Shown: positions 1 through 11,390 of the stretch, in pieces
How positions within the stretch are numbered: the first letter of the stretch is position 1
How the letters are laid out: the number at the start of each line of letters is the position of its first letter
Assembly: GCF_933775445.1 (NCBI RefSeq)
Contig: NC_065872.1
Span: forward strand, 23,746,001 to 23,810,000
Origin: Argentina anserina
Lineage: Eukaryota > Streptophyta > Magnoliopsida > Rosales > Rosaceae
DNA length: 64,000 bases
Reading direction: 5' to 3'
Made by a program: the position numbers and the translations under genes
The notes under the pieces: generated by a model
What the model was told of the DNA's origin: nothing
Database searches by the model: none
Seen by the model: the letters and a program-made list of their open reading frames with translations, nothing else

Positions 1-1458
1 AAAATGCATGCCAACCGTGATCTTGTCACCGGATTTCTTAAGAATACTCTCCGTTTCAGGGTAATCCTAATCGTTTTACAATTCCAGCAGCAGCCCTTTT
101 CATCCATTGCATTTTTTCTCATTGCATTGTTTTCCAGGGTTTTGTCATCTCAGATTGGGAGGGTATTGACAGAATTACCTCACCACCTCATGCCAATTAC
201 TCATACTCGATTTCAACAGGGATCAATGCTGGCATTGACATGGTAATTTTGGTCAATCTTTTATCTGGAAATTAATTGGTTAAATGTATTTGTATCTTTA
301 CTTGGTATATATAAAATAGCTTAGCATGATTAATGATTGTCAATGTTATCTGGATTTTTTCTAACATGTTCGTCTGTTTTGACTGTTTGTTACCTACAGA
401 TAATGGTTCCATACAACTATACAGAATTCATTGAAGGTCTAACATTCCAGGTGAAGACGAAAATAATCCCCATGAGCAGAATTGACGATGCAGTGAGACG
501 AATTTTAAGGGTCAAGTTTACAATGGGCCTGTTTGAGTATCCGTTGGCTGATCTCAGCCTCGTCAAACAGCTTGGCAGTCAGGTAAAAGTACTTAAGATG
601 CACTACCATTCTACAAGAACTAGGGAGCTTATATCTTAAACTAACTAGATGGCATTTCGGATAAAATGTAACAGGAACACAGAGAGTTGGCTCGTGAAGC
701 TGTGAGGCGATCGCTAGTGCTTCTAAAAAATGGCGCATCTGCAGACGAGCCATTGCTACCCCTTCCAAAGAAGACATCAAAAATACTTGTAGTTGGAAGT
801 CATGCAGACAATCTTGGTTATCAGTGTGGTGGTTGGACCATTGAGTGGCAAGGATTGAGTGGCAACAACCTCACTGATGGTAATTTCATAAGTTAATCAC
901 GGCCTGCAAATTGTGGTAAATTTTTTCCATCATCTTTATAACCTTTGTATCCTGTTCAACATGGCTGTAGGTACCACAATTCTAACCGCTATAAAGAACA
1001 CAGTTGATCCAAGGACCAAAGTAGTGTACAAGGAGAATCCGGATGCTGATTACGTGAAGTCAAATGATTTCTCTTATGCCATTGTTGTCGTAGGAGAGCC
1101 ACCATATGCAGAGACATTTGGTGACAGCTTAAATTTGACTCTCCCTGAAGCTGGACCAAAAACCATTACAAACGTTTGTGGAGCTGTGAAGTGCGTTGTC
1201 ATTGTCATCTCCGGTCGTCCTGTTGTAATGCAACCATATGTTCCCCTGCTTGATGCGCTGGTCGCGGCATGGCTTCCGGGAAGTGAAGGCCAAGGTGTTG
1301 CTGATGTTCTGTTTGGTGACTATGGTTTCAGCGGCAAGCTTTCTCGCACTTGGTTTAAAACAGTTGATCAGCTACCTATGAATGTTGGAGATCCGCATTA
1401 TGATCCTCTCTTCCCCTTTGGATTTGGCCTCACAACAACACCAACCAAAGCCAACTAG
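1..1458 (+). CDS. GH3 family beta-glucosidase / exo-beta-glucanase, 3' part (5' end outside window)
   Basis: Last five exons of a plant glycoside hydrolase family 3 enzyme: 1-60, 138-242, 400-582, 675-879 and 971-1458, all with GT-AG introns and continuous frame (346 codons plus stop). The family is usually 600-660 aa, so about the N-terminal half lies before the window. The nucleophile motif ISDWEG is in the second exon here. The [11 protein letters not shown] stretch in the last exon matches the acid/base region of barley ExoI-type enzymes. The second-domain motif LVLLKNG and the C-terminal FPFGFGL are both present. These enzymes remove glucose from the non-reducing ends of beta-glucans and glucosides, usually in the apoplast. 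No stop or frameshift is seen, so the gene looks functional. It could equally be labelled BoGH3B-like or beta-xylosidase-like; substrate cannot be read from the sequence. Confidence 0.93.
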
Positions 1459-2048
1459 GAAATCATTTTGCTACTCATCAAGGATTTTATGGATATAGAT
1501 GAGCTAATAATGTCACTGATTTGAATACCGTTTAATAAAACAATGATATATACGCATACTTTTTAATCTTGGCGAGAGAAGCATCTGATCTACACATATT
1601 TTAATCAACAGAGATTTCATTCACACATGAGATTTAATCAGATAAAGACCTTATGGTCAAACCAGTATATATCTTGTGTTAATAACACAAGATAATGAAT
1701 CTGACCTAGGGAGGACTAGATTGAAGTTTACGTATGCCAGAGTTTGAGTCCAGCTTAAGACTTAAACAGACTCATCGGATAAATTTTTGTTTCCTCGATC
1801 CCATTTTTGAATCTCAACACATCAGGTTTTCAAAGCAACACAGAACAAATCAAGACTTTTTTTCTGAAGGAGCGCTTATCTTCATCAGGTGCCTTCAACA
1901 ACTATGATTTCCTTCCTCGAGTAAGCTACGATTTGTTACATTGGTCACCCTGGTTGAATTCACCCCCCATAAAACATCGAAATCAGCCTGGTACGAATTG
2001 GAGGAGGATGAAGCTTCGTACTTAATAGAGGATAATGTCAAGGACGTG
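1459..2048. other. 3' flank of the GH3 gene, no gene seen
   Basis: AT-rich DNA after the GH3 stop codon with possible poly(A) signals (aataaa around 1533). I see no convincing coding sequence; short open frames here look random. Confidence 0.5.
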
Positions 2049-2056
2049 GTAGCCAC

Positions 2057-2621
2057 TAGGGATGTCAATATTACCCATCGGGTTGGGTATTCATAGGTAT
2101 TCGACCCTAATGGGGCTGTGTAATGGGGTAAAAACAGGGGACGGGTACGAGGATCCCCTATATTCGAAATATGGAATCGGGTAACGGGCGGAAACAACAT
2201 TTTGATCCTCATCTCTATCCCCACCCAATAAGAATAAAATAGATATTATATATAAATCAATATTATTTAATTAATTAATATTTATGTAAATAAAAACTTT
2301 TTTATAGTTATTATTTTATTTTGAACTAGACTTGTATTGGTTTAAGTTGGATTAATGTAAAAAAAACTGATTTCATCATGATATTTAGTTTTCATTTTAA
2401 ATTTTTACGTTTTTCTATACTTCATATGAATTTTTATATAATATAATAAAATATCATTAACGGGTATTAAGTCGGGTATGGAAACGGATCCCCAACGGGT
2501 ATGGGGACGGAGAATACCCATTATTTTCTAACGGACGAGGCGGGTATGTGGACATAATTGAAATTGGGTATGAGTATGTTATTTCGATCTCCTGACCCAT
2601 CCCTGCCCATTGCCATTCCTA
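2057..2621. mobile_element. Non-autonomous hAT-type MITE (565 bp)
   Basis: The element starts TAGGGATGTCAAT and ends with the inverted complement of TAGGAATGGCAAT, a terminal inverted repeat of the hAT class. It is flanked on both sides by the 8-bp target duplication GTAGCCAC (2049-2056 and 2622-2629). Subterminal DNA is GGGTATGGGGACGG-like and the middle is AT-rich with no transposase. TIR and 8-bp TSD are read directly; the hAT assignment rests on that combination. Confidence 0.85.
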
Positions 2622-2760
2622 GTAGCCACTGTGCAGCTGAGCATCTTCCATGGCACCTCAATGCTGTAAACTATATTTAAAACGGTTTATTGCCAGTTGG
2701 GTGGTTCTTACTTCTTGCTAACTATAAGTTGTAGTTGACTGTTCCTTCCAATTAATAATA

Positions 2761-3953
2761 GAAAAAAGTTCACCATCGGTACCAAAACTATTGTGGCAAG
2801 GTCAATGTAGTACCCCAACTCTGAGTTGTACCAATGTAGTACCCAAACTTGTAATTCACTATCAACGAAGGGTCTGAACCCAATTTCCGTTACGGCTCCG
2901 TTATCTCGGTCACGTGTCATGCACGTGACCACACAAAAAATTCAACAGCGGTACCCAAACTCTTGTGGCAAAGTTAATGTAGTACCCAAACTCTGAGTTG
3001 TACCAATGTAACACCCAAACTCGTTTTTCGCTATCAATGAGGGGTCTGATGCCAATTTACGTCACGATTTCATCTTATGGATCAAAATAAAAAGGGTATT
3101 TACCTAAATAACTCTATGTGGGTTCTAAGACCCTAAATAAGAAACTCCTACAGTATATATTTAGAATTAAGAAATAACTTACAAATTGGGCAAAACACCA
3201 ACTCATTCTCATTATGCTCCAGACACCTCACCACTACAGTGTGGCATCGAGGAGCTCCACCTCCTCTCATCCCCACTGCCTCCTCCTTCACCACCAACAC
3301 CATCTTCGAGCTCCTCCACCTCTCCTTGGAACCCCCGATCCATCGACACGTCACGATCGCAGACCTTTACTCTGAGATTCTCGACCGCCCACCGCACCGC
3401 TTTACATGCCTCGAATGTCGTATGTGGAGGATGTGAGGGAGACGATGTTGTGGCTCAAGGCAGAGCTGCCGAGCTCGGAGAAGTCGTCATCGTGATTGAA
3501 GAGTTTGAAAGAAACACAACCTGTAGTGTTGTTTTGCCTTAAAATCTGAGCTCAGAAATACAGTGTGGAATGAGTGAGAGTGAAAGAGAATGAGAAGAAA
3601 ATGAGAAAAGACAAGAAGTTATGACACGTGACCCAGAAGATGGAGTTGTAATAGAAATTGACTTCAGACCCCTCGTTGATAGAGAAAAACGAGTTTGGGT
3701 ACTACATTGGTACAACTCAAAGTTGAGGTACTACATTGATCTTACCACAAGAGTTTGAGTACCGATGTTGAAATTTTTTTTGTGGTCACGTGCGGGACAC
3801 GTGACCGAGATAACGAAGCCGTAACGGAAATTGGGCTCAGACTCTTCGTTGATAGCGAATTACAAGTTTGGGTACTACATTGGTACAACTCAGAGTTGGG
3901 GTACTACATTGACCTTGCCACAATAATTTGGGTACCGATGGCGAAATTAACTC
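2761..3953. mobile_element. Mutator-like element with long inverted arms and captured gene DNA (Pack-MULE)
   Basis: About 1.19 kb bounded by the 9-bp direct repeat TTAATAATA (2752-2760 and 3954-3962), the target size typical of Mutator elements. The arms (about 2761-3085 and 3640-3953) are inverted copies of each other. Each arm is itself built from two similar tandem units of roughly 170 bp containing ...GGTACCAAA...TGTGGCAAGGTC... The core (about 3086-3640) is unrelated to the arms, more GC-rich, and holds glutaredoxin-gene fragments on the minus strand. No MURA-type transposase is present, so it is non-autonomous. Confidence 0.82.
3185..3500 (-). pseudogene. Captured fragment of a glutaredoxin-domain protein gene
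   Basis: Minus-strand pieces of the plant GRX-domain (CC/ROXY-unrelated, At1g64500/At5g39865-type) family appear in the correct order. An N-terminal HNIVSLTSSTY motif is at about 3422-3462. TFEACKAVRWAVENL followed by CDRDVSMDRGF is at about 3311-3417. A C-terminal HNENELVFCPIC piece is at about 3185-3230. The central half of the glutaredoxin fold is missing, and the pieces lie in different frames, so it cannot encode an active protein. It sits inside the Mutator-like element, which implies transduplication. The family call is from memory of these motifs. Confidence 0.72.
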
Positions 3954-4099
3954 TTAATAATATTAGGATGAGTGCGTCACAAGACAATAAAAATAATAGA
4001 ATGATTCACATGATCCGAGGAGTTTGCGGCCTGAGTCTCAGTGATGTCTGCCGTATTTTCGCTATATTCAATCCATCAATCATAAATTGGTAAGAGGAC

Positions 4100-7000
4100 T
4101 TAAGCACCATTGTTGCTACTCCATGGCTTCAACACGGCAACCACAATGATTACGACAATGATAAGAAGAATGAGGATCGCGATGCACATCCATTTCCTGG
4201 AATTCTTCTGTAGCTTCTTGGCCTTATGCAGAGCGGTATTCCCCTGCTGTACATGATCAACTGCACTTGATACCTAGGGCAAGAACAAAACTACATGATT
4301 ATCTCTAAATTTGACTGGACATGCCATCTTTCAATGTTATGTTTTTCCTTTACATATTGTCGGATTTCAACATTATCATGAGATTGTTGTGGTACTTACC
4401 TGGGTTTCAATGTTATCGAGCAATTCCCCTTGTGCATCCACCAACACCGCCATATCAAGAAATATCTGCAGAAGAGGTGACGTTTAACATTAATTTCAAA
4501 CTATATCACATACCGTAAATTACGCACAAGTGAAAAGTAGGAAATACAAAAACAGGAATGCTTTCTCATTTTAATTTTACACATTCCAACTATCTGTAGA
4601 CATGCTCCTGGTACGTCATATACTAAGACTCGTATTGAAACCACAAACCCCCATTTATGGCAGGTAAAGCAAACACAAGGCTCTAAGAGCAATGTAAAAG
4701 CACAGGCTCAACAAATACAACAGGTTCAGAACAAATTTCAAGAGAAAAGGAAAAATTTGGGAAAAAAAAAAAGACATAACCTATTGGATATCAGGACACT
4801 TGCCCTGCAGCTATCATTTGTTTGAAAACTGAATTGGCATGTCAATCCTTTCATGGCTATTTCGCTAGTGTCAGTTAGGATTTTCTAGAACCGAGTGGCA
4901 TTGCAAAAGTATAAATACATGGATTACTGAACCCCACAACTATGCAGGCAATCAAAACCTCACGATCAAGTGCAACCTTCACACGTATGCAGATCACATA
5001 TGGCATGGTTCAGAACATTTCTTTATTTTAATGACACTGCACGCAAAATCCTAAATTATGAAATAGGCTGGAAGTGAACTATTTAGCACCTTGACGTCTT
5101 ACTGATATAGATACCATGATCCACAATCAAAAAGATACCTGCTGTAAATCAAGCAGCTTCTTCTCAAGGTCTCTAACAGCATCATGGCGCTCTTGAATTT
5201 CAGCTAGAGTGTCCATTATCTACAGATGCATAAGAAAACTAGTGAAAAAGAGAGCAAACATCTTAATCACCATTGACTAGTGGAGGACATCAGACAATAA
5301 TATTTTTTTTATATATAAAGAAACTTCAAAATTTACTAAATCTAACAGCTCAAACTAAATTGTTCAGCATGTAAAAAATTCATCCCAAGTTTAAATGCGG
5401 TCAGAAGTCAAGGGGACAGGAGCAAGAAAATTAAAATGGAAACCTGGCCTCGCCCTTGTTCGTGGATTGCCTTTTGAAAAATTTGTTCGCTGTCTCCGGT
5501 CTCAATTAATCTCTCAATTGTCTGTACATTTCAAATAATTAGCACAGGGCCTTTCACAACGGCATAAATAAACCACAACTTGCATAGGGCATTAAGTTTC
5601 ACCTCTTCATCCGCTCTTGTGCCCGTTACTGAAAATCACCCAAAAAAAAAAAGTTGCACTTATATTTAGATCAGAAACAGTTATACAGCAACAAATAAGT
5701 AACAATAATATGCTCAAACCTGTAAACACTCGCCTCTCGACAACCTCCCGATACTCTTGATGAATGGTTTCTCTTAGAGTCTGCATGTTAGAATATATAA
5801 GTTGTGATAACAATATCTCAGACAACAGAAACAAACCTAAAGCTAAATGTATGCATGTGACCTACCTGAAACTCAGCCATCTTGTCCTTAAGTTTCTTTT
5901 TCAAAGCACTGCAAAAGAAGAAATTTGGCGAAGGAAGATTCGATTGAGTTGGCATATATATACTAATGGAATATAAAGACCATTTGGAAAGAAAAATACT
6001 GGAAGGCAAATTGCTGAACCTAGTTATTTTGGTCCAGATGAACATCATGGAAATCTCATAATACAGCAATTTATATAAAAAGAAGTAAAATACAGGCCAG
6101 ATGATAGAACAATCACGGCAACATTTTATTCTCTGTTATAAGGTTGCGCGAAGTTTCATTAGATCGTATAAAGTGACAATAGGAAAATTCTAGTATGTAT
6201 GATTGAATGGAAGTGCGCAGAGTACTCTTTGGCATAGCTTAGATAAACGAAAACCCGGTTCTGATCAATCTTGGCTTACAAGCCTCACATCTAATACCAT
6301 TTTAAAATAATAAAATAGTAGTATGCAAAAATAAATATCAATTTTTTTTTTTCAATCACTTGAACCTATTACCTAAGTTGATAAGTTTTGTCCAGCACGC
6401 ATGTTTAGGTGAAAAAAAAAAAAGAGCAATGTCCATATAGTAGAGACCAAAATTAGAGGGTGAAACCAAAAGACACTCCGAAGGCAACTGCAGAATGCAA
6501 CTTACAGAGTCGTTGCTGTTCGCGATCGATCTACACCAGTTCCTTTCCCGCATCCAGGTTTCTGTCTATTTGCTAAATTCTGTGATGACAAAAGATCGCT
6601 CAGATCCACAGTCCAGCTAATATAGAGATTGAAGAAGCTATAAGTTGGAATTTACCTCTCTGTCAAGTTCTTCAATTTTTGATTTTATAAAGCGGGCAAT
6701 TTTTCCAACTTCATCTACATCTTTCTCCATCCGCTTTTTAATGGCTGAACATGGAAAAGGAATCCATTGTTGAGTTATTATGATATCAAATGGAAACTTA
6801 CTTTGCTGAATATAAACAGAACAGACAGTGCAGCGGATGAAACAAAAAATAGAGGTGGGTTTTATCCCTTTCTTGATGCAGTAATGCTTATTGAATTATC
6901 AGGCACACTTCTTAGCAGATAAATCATAAATTTGAGTACATCAGTACATTCATCTGGTTACATGCACAGGCTGTGTACATCATAAACAAACCCCTGTACG

Positions 7001-9043
7001 TGGGGCATTTTTTTTGACAGGAGAATAAAAGAAATAACGGCGCATAGATGCGACAAACATTTTATTCAAGACTAGTTTCATTTATTAACCAAGAGTGGAA
7101 TTACCATGTCCAAACCCTACGACTTATCAAGTATCAAGGGCTACAATGCCGTGTACTTGAAAAAGGAGACCACAAAAATAAAATAAATAAAGGCGCATAA
7201 ATGCGACAAATGAATTATCGACCATGAATGGAATTACCATGTCCAAAACCTATGACTTATCAAGTATCAAGGGCTGCAATTCTTTCGTACGGCAAATCAA
7301 AAATTATATCTGGCAGCATATAATTAAAGATTATTTGCAATACTAGAGCAAATTCAGACTTTCCACCGCCTTATGTAATGAAAATTATATTAACTTCTCT
7401 TCACTTCACCCGAATTCAATAATTGGCATTATTTATGAATACTAACACAAAAATGTATATGCATGTACCGTTTGCAAAATAAAAAGACAAAAGGTTTGAC
7501 ATTACCTTTCATGGAAGGAGCCTTAGTCACTGCCTTGGTCTCCTCATGTGCATCCTGCATTCAAATGTCACACAATGATGATAACTAAGGTATCTCAACG
7601 TCTTTTACAGATATAACACTGTAATTGCTCTGGCTGTCGTGTTACCGTGTATGGCAACCAAAATCCTTAAAATTACGATAAACAAAATTTGTACAGAATT
7701 TTAAATAGTTTCAAATGCCAAAATTGACAGGGCGGATGGTGAATAGTAATGCAGATAAACTGATTGCTATACTAGATGGGCATTAATATGAGTTTTAAGT
7801 TCTTTACACAATGTGTATCACTTTATCATTTGTATTCTCAGTATCATGAAGAGCTTTCCTAGATATCATTGACAACCCTATATTTTGGCATCAAAAACAT
7901 CCAAAATTCCAATAACAGTAAATTACAAAACAATGGAATGACAACAAGTTTCAAGCTTGAAAATTAATCGACCATAATCCAGTTTCAAAGCAGTGTCAAA
8001 GAGTGCTACCTTAGTACTCCTAATTTGGAGTTATAAGTTCAAAAACTGCTAGTGCAGACGTGTGAGAAACCATGATCAGGACATGGTTTAGCGAATAATC
8101 AGACAGGTCGGAAGTTTGAGCTACTACACAAACTTAATTAAAAAATGTGAGGAAAAGCAATATATACCTGGAGCTTTCTCAGAAGCTTATCTAGCTTCTC
8201 ATTTTGTTTCTCAATTTCTTGAACCTGCAAGAAAACATTACGTGATCCACAAAACTTAAGCTCGATATGAACTAGTCATTTATAATCATTATATCTGGGA
8301 AAAATGGAAAAAAGAGAAAGATCACCAAGTACCTTCTTAAAAAAAAATTCCAAACCAAGTTCTCCAGAATTCATTGAGACATTTGTTCCTAGTTCAATAT
8401 CTCCATCTCTAGGAGGTTGACCCCGAGGGATCTCGAAAGAATCCTGCAAGTAGTTATCAAGTCAAATCATACAAACAGAACACTCAAGTGTCAAAACCAT
8501 CAATGTAGATTATCTAATTCCTATTACCTTGACCCTTCTCAGAACTCTTTGAAAATATACATAAAAATAGAACAAAACCAGAAGGACCAATAACTACAAC
8601 TTGATATTGTATAACGCATTGTCAAGAATACTATATAAGAATTGATCCGAGTAGACGAGTAATGTATCTACGAATCTACCCCAGAGATGGACTGAGCCTG
8701 GATCTCAGTACAGATGGGTTCTCATTTAGATCAGTGCTCTTACTTCAAGTCTTATATTTCTTGTTAAGAACTTTCATTCGTGTATGTCTTAAATCATTTG
8801 GACTCATCCAGTTTCGAACATTCATTCGTGTGTCTTTAATCATGTGAACTCATCCGGTTTCGAAATATAACAGCATTGAAAGGAAACCCACACCAATTCC
8901 ATCACAATTCAAATCAACAGAAACAAAACAAAAGAATCCAAAACTGTGATCCAATATAAAAACGCAGATCCCCGAATGAGGAAAAAAGCAAATCAAAAAC
9001 AAGGAGGGAATACAGGGTTGATTACCGTGAGGAGGTCGTTCAT
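4100..9043 (-). CDS. SYP132: Qa-SNARE syntaxin, SYP132 type (plasma membrane)
   Basis: Thirteen exons (minus strand, listed 5' to 3'): 9026-9043, 8333-8443, 8168-8224, 7506-7554, 6656-6744, 6506-6579, 5866-5908, 5720-5780, 5603-5628, 5444-5521, 5139-5219, 4400-4465 and 4100-4273. They total 927 nt, encoding 308 aa in continuous frame. The protein starts [15 protein letters not shown], has an N-terminal three-helix (Habc) region (about 30-150), a SNARE motif (about 200-265) containing [17 protein letters not shown], and a C-terminal membrane anchor (about 280-303) ending [11 protein letters not shown]. The layout and many blocks ([23 protein letters not shown]) match Arabidopsis SYP132, a Qa-SNARE for secretion at the plasma membrane and cell plate. 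No defects are visible. SYP131-like is the alternative name. Confidence 0.93.
7039..7282. repeat. Imperfect tandem duplication in a SYP132 intron
   Basis: Two diverged copies lie side by side in the intron between 6745 and 7505: about 7039-7148 and 7192-7282. Each begins GGCGCATARATGCGACAAA and ends CTTATCAAGTATCAAGGGCT. Confidence 0.7.
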
Positions 9044-9051
9044 TTTGGAGA

Positions 9052-9097
9052 ATGAAGCTGAAGCTGAAGCTGAAGAAGAAGAAGAAGAAGAAGAAGT
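9052..9097. repeat. CTT/GAA microsatellite in the SYP132 5' leader
   Basis: GAAGCT triplet pairs run into uninterrupted GAA triplets immediately upstream of the start codon. In the mRNA this is a pyrimidine-rich CTT/CTTCAG tract, common in plant 5' UTRs. Confidence 0.85.
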
Positions 9098-10712
9098 GAA
9101 AGGAAGAATGTAGCAGTCTCTCTATCTCTATCTCCTCTTGTTCCCGTCGAGAGGGGCCTGGTTAGTGAGAAGAGACCACCAGGTCCCTTACTTGGGGTTT
9201 TGAAGGAGAAGAGACTCAGATGGAAGGAGCACCGCAACAGAGAAACACCCAACCAAACCAAACAAAACAGACCACAATGGAATGTGGTTTGTTGTTTATG
9301 TTCGGAAAACTTGTAACAGAGAAAGAGAGAGAGACAGATCAGCGACAGACCGAACGTGAAGCCATGGATCACTTTTTTCATTTTCCTTATTACGCACTTA
9401 ATTTGATTTTGATGGACAAATACACATCCAAATTTCCAAACTTGAATATTTAAGTGTAGGTTAGCATCACGTTATCGCTTTTAGGTTCAATGTCTACCTT
9501 CTTTATTCTCCAGGACCAAGACACACTAACATATATTTTGCTTTCAATATTGTAAAAAAGAGGGCACTGATTGAAGATACATAGAGGAAATCCAATAACA
9601 AAAAAAGTGGTACATTACATTCTATTACGCAACAACTATGGTGCAACGGTAGAAAACAATCACATATATCAAATGTTTCTTTGGCCACCTCTGCATCTAA
9701 TCTATTCGGGATCCAGGTTGCTAGCTTCCTGGCGGAGCATCTAGCAACGCCAACAACCTGATGTGAGCTGGTTGTCTGGCTCTAGGGGCAGGTTTAAACA
9801 GGGCCTACTACTATGAAATATGTATTTCCATATTAACAAGTGACCCTAATAAAGTGATATATGATAGCACATTCAAATAGGGTGGCTCAAATCTTTATTT
9901 ACCCAGAGGTCTTAATTCATAATGTGGGTGTATGTTCTCCATACACCATCACACGTGTGAATTTTTAAGGCATACACTTAGACAACATTAAAATGATGTG
10001 AAGTCACTTGGGACATGCGTAACACACTTTAATACCATGATATGGTCCCAATCTATCTCACATTGGTTTTATTTTACCTGGAACGAAAATTAAAAAACGG
10101 TTCCAATATTGAAAACATTCTATCAGGCACGAAACTCACCAGCCTCAATTTCAACCCAATTGCACTCTCAAATAGACCCCTCAAATATCTAGGATTCGCA
10201 ACAAAATAAAAAGTAATCAAGCTAAAAGAACCAGATCGATCGAGGTCGAGATTGAGCCTGCGGATTTTATAAATAATGAAGCTCACATTCTTTAGCACCT
10301 AAACAAACTAAATTTTTTGGGCTTAAAGCTACAAATAATTCAGTATGATCAACCTTCTTGAGAAGAATCACAGATAAATCATTTTGATCGATGTCGTTAA
10401 CTTTGAATAGCTCATCACTTCCTTTTACTATCTCCTTTGGTTAAGCAAATTGCCAAATGGGCCAAAAAAAACAGGAACAAAAAAACTAAGGAGGATATAC
10501 ATGTAATCTAGGCCACCTATGGTGTAGGTTTGAAGCCTGGAGGATCATATGTCACATGACGACTTTGATAGACTAATTACTAACAGTAAGTTCATAATGA
10601 ACCAAGAGAAAATAAAAAGAAAGAGATATGTTGAGTCGAAATAAACTGAATGTTATTGTTTTCTTGATTGGAACAAGTACATATCATCATATATATGCAA
10701 GATATACGTACA
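9098..10712. other. Intergenic, includes the SYP132 promoter side
   Basis: AT-rich DNA between two minus-strand genes. The stretch to about 9400 should carry the SYP132 5' UTR and promoter. I could not place a convincing TATA box. No gene, RNA gene or element with clear ends was recognised from 9400 to 10700. Confidence 0.45.
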
Positions 10713-11281
10713 TTATTGAGTATTATCCATTACATTTAATTTATTCGTGATTAAATCTGAGATGCTGGTAGCAGTAGATGAATCATCTAAAAAGTTTATT
10801 GTTCTTGGAGCAGCTCTGGTTGCAAGAAGCAACATAGCCTTTCGCGTAGCTTGTAAGATCTGCATGTCAAATAATAATATCCCAATGAATTTCAAATCAC
10901 ATTCAATATCGAAATGAGAAAGAAGACGATCGAGAGTTTAAGTAGAAGAGTCTACGTACCAGAAATGGAGGGTTTGGCAGTAGAAGCTGTCATGGCTTTG
11001 CTCATAGAGCTCACACAACTACGAGTGCAACCATAGGCAACGTCGGAAGTTGGCCCAATCCCGCAGGCAGTCATGCAAAGGCCGAAGCACGCTGCAAATT
11101 TTGCAGGATTTATCAAGTCCAGAGCGCAAGAAACTGCACACTTTTCAGCACATACTAGTTTACTCGTTTCCGGAACGACAACTACAGACTTTCGTGGAGA
11201 TGGGGCTTCTGCTGCTAATGAAAGCAGAAGCATGCTTAGCAAGGCCACACATCTCAGCACAGTATTCACAGTAGACTCCAT
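10713..11281 (-). CDS. Small secreted eight-cysteine protein (thionin-like)
   Basis: Two exons on the minus strand: 10960-11281 (start codon at 11281) and 10713-10849, joined by a GT-AG intron (459 nt, 152 aa). An N-terminal signal peptide is clear (residues 1 to about 24, hydrophobic VALLSMLLLSLAA). The mature part has eight cysteines, C44, C48, C52, C65, C69, C73, C85 and C89, spaced CX3CX3C-X12-CX3CX3C-X11-CX3C. Such spacing fits disulfide-linked helical hairpins and resembles proteins annotated as plant thionin-like. The Ser/Thr/Ala-rich tail from exon 2 has no recognised domain and is the least certain part. A role in defence or reproduction would be a guess. A TATA-like CTATAAATTA lies about 100 bp upstream. 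Confidence 0.78.
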
Positions 11282-11380
11282 TGCTAACTCGATTTCCTCT
11301 CTTTTAATTTGTTGGTTTTGGTTATGCTAGCTGGCTTGTTTACTTTGTTGATGGATGAATTGAAAGCTAACCTCAAGGGT

Positions 11381-11390
11381 TAATTTATAG
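11381..11390 (-). promoter_or_regulatory. TATA-like box of the cysteine-rich protein gene
   Basis: CTATAAATTA on the minus strand, about 100 bp before the start codon at 11281, a normal TATA to ATG distance in plants. Confidence 0.5.

Noticed and set aside
3186..3542. 118-codon plus-strand open frame in the Mutator core
   Set aside because: Pro/Ser-rich shadow of the minus-strand glutaredoxin fragment.
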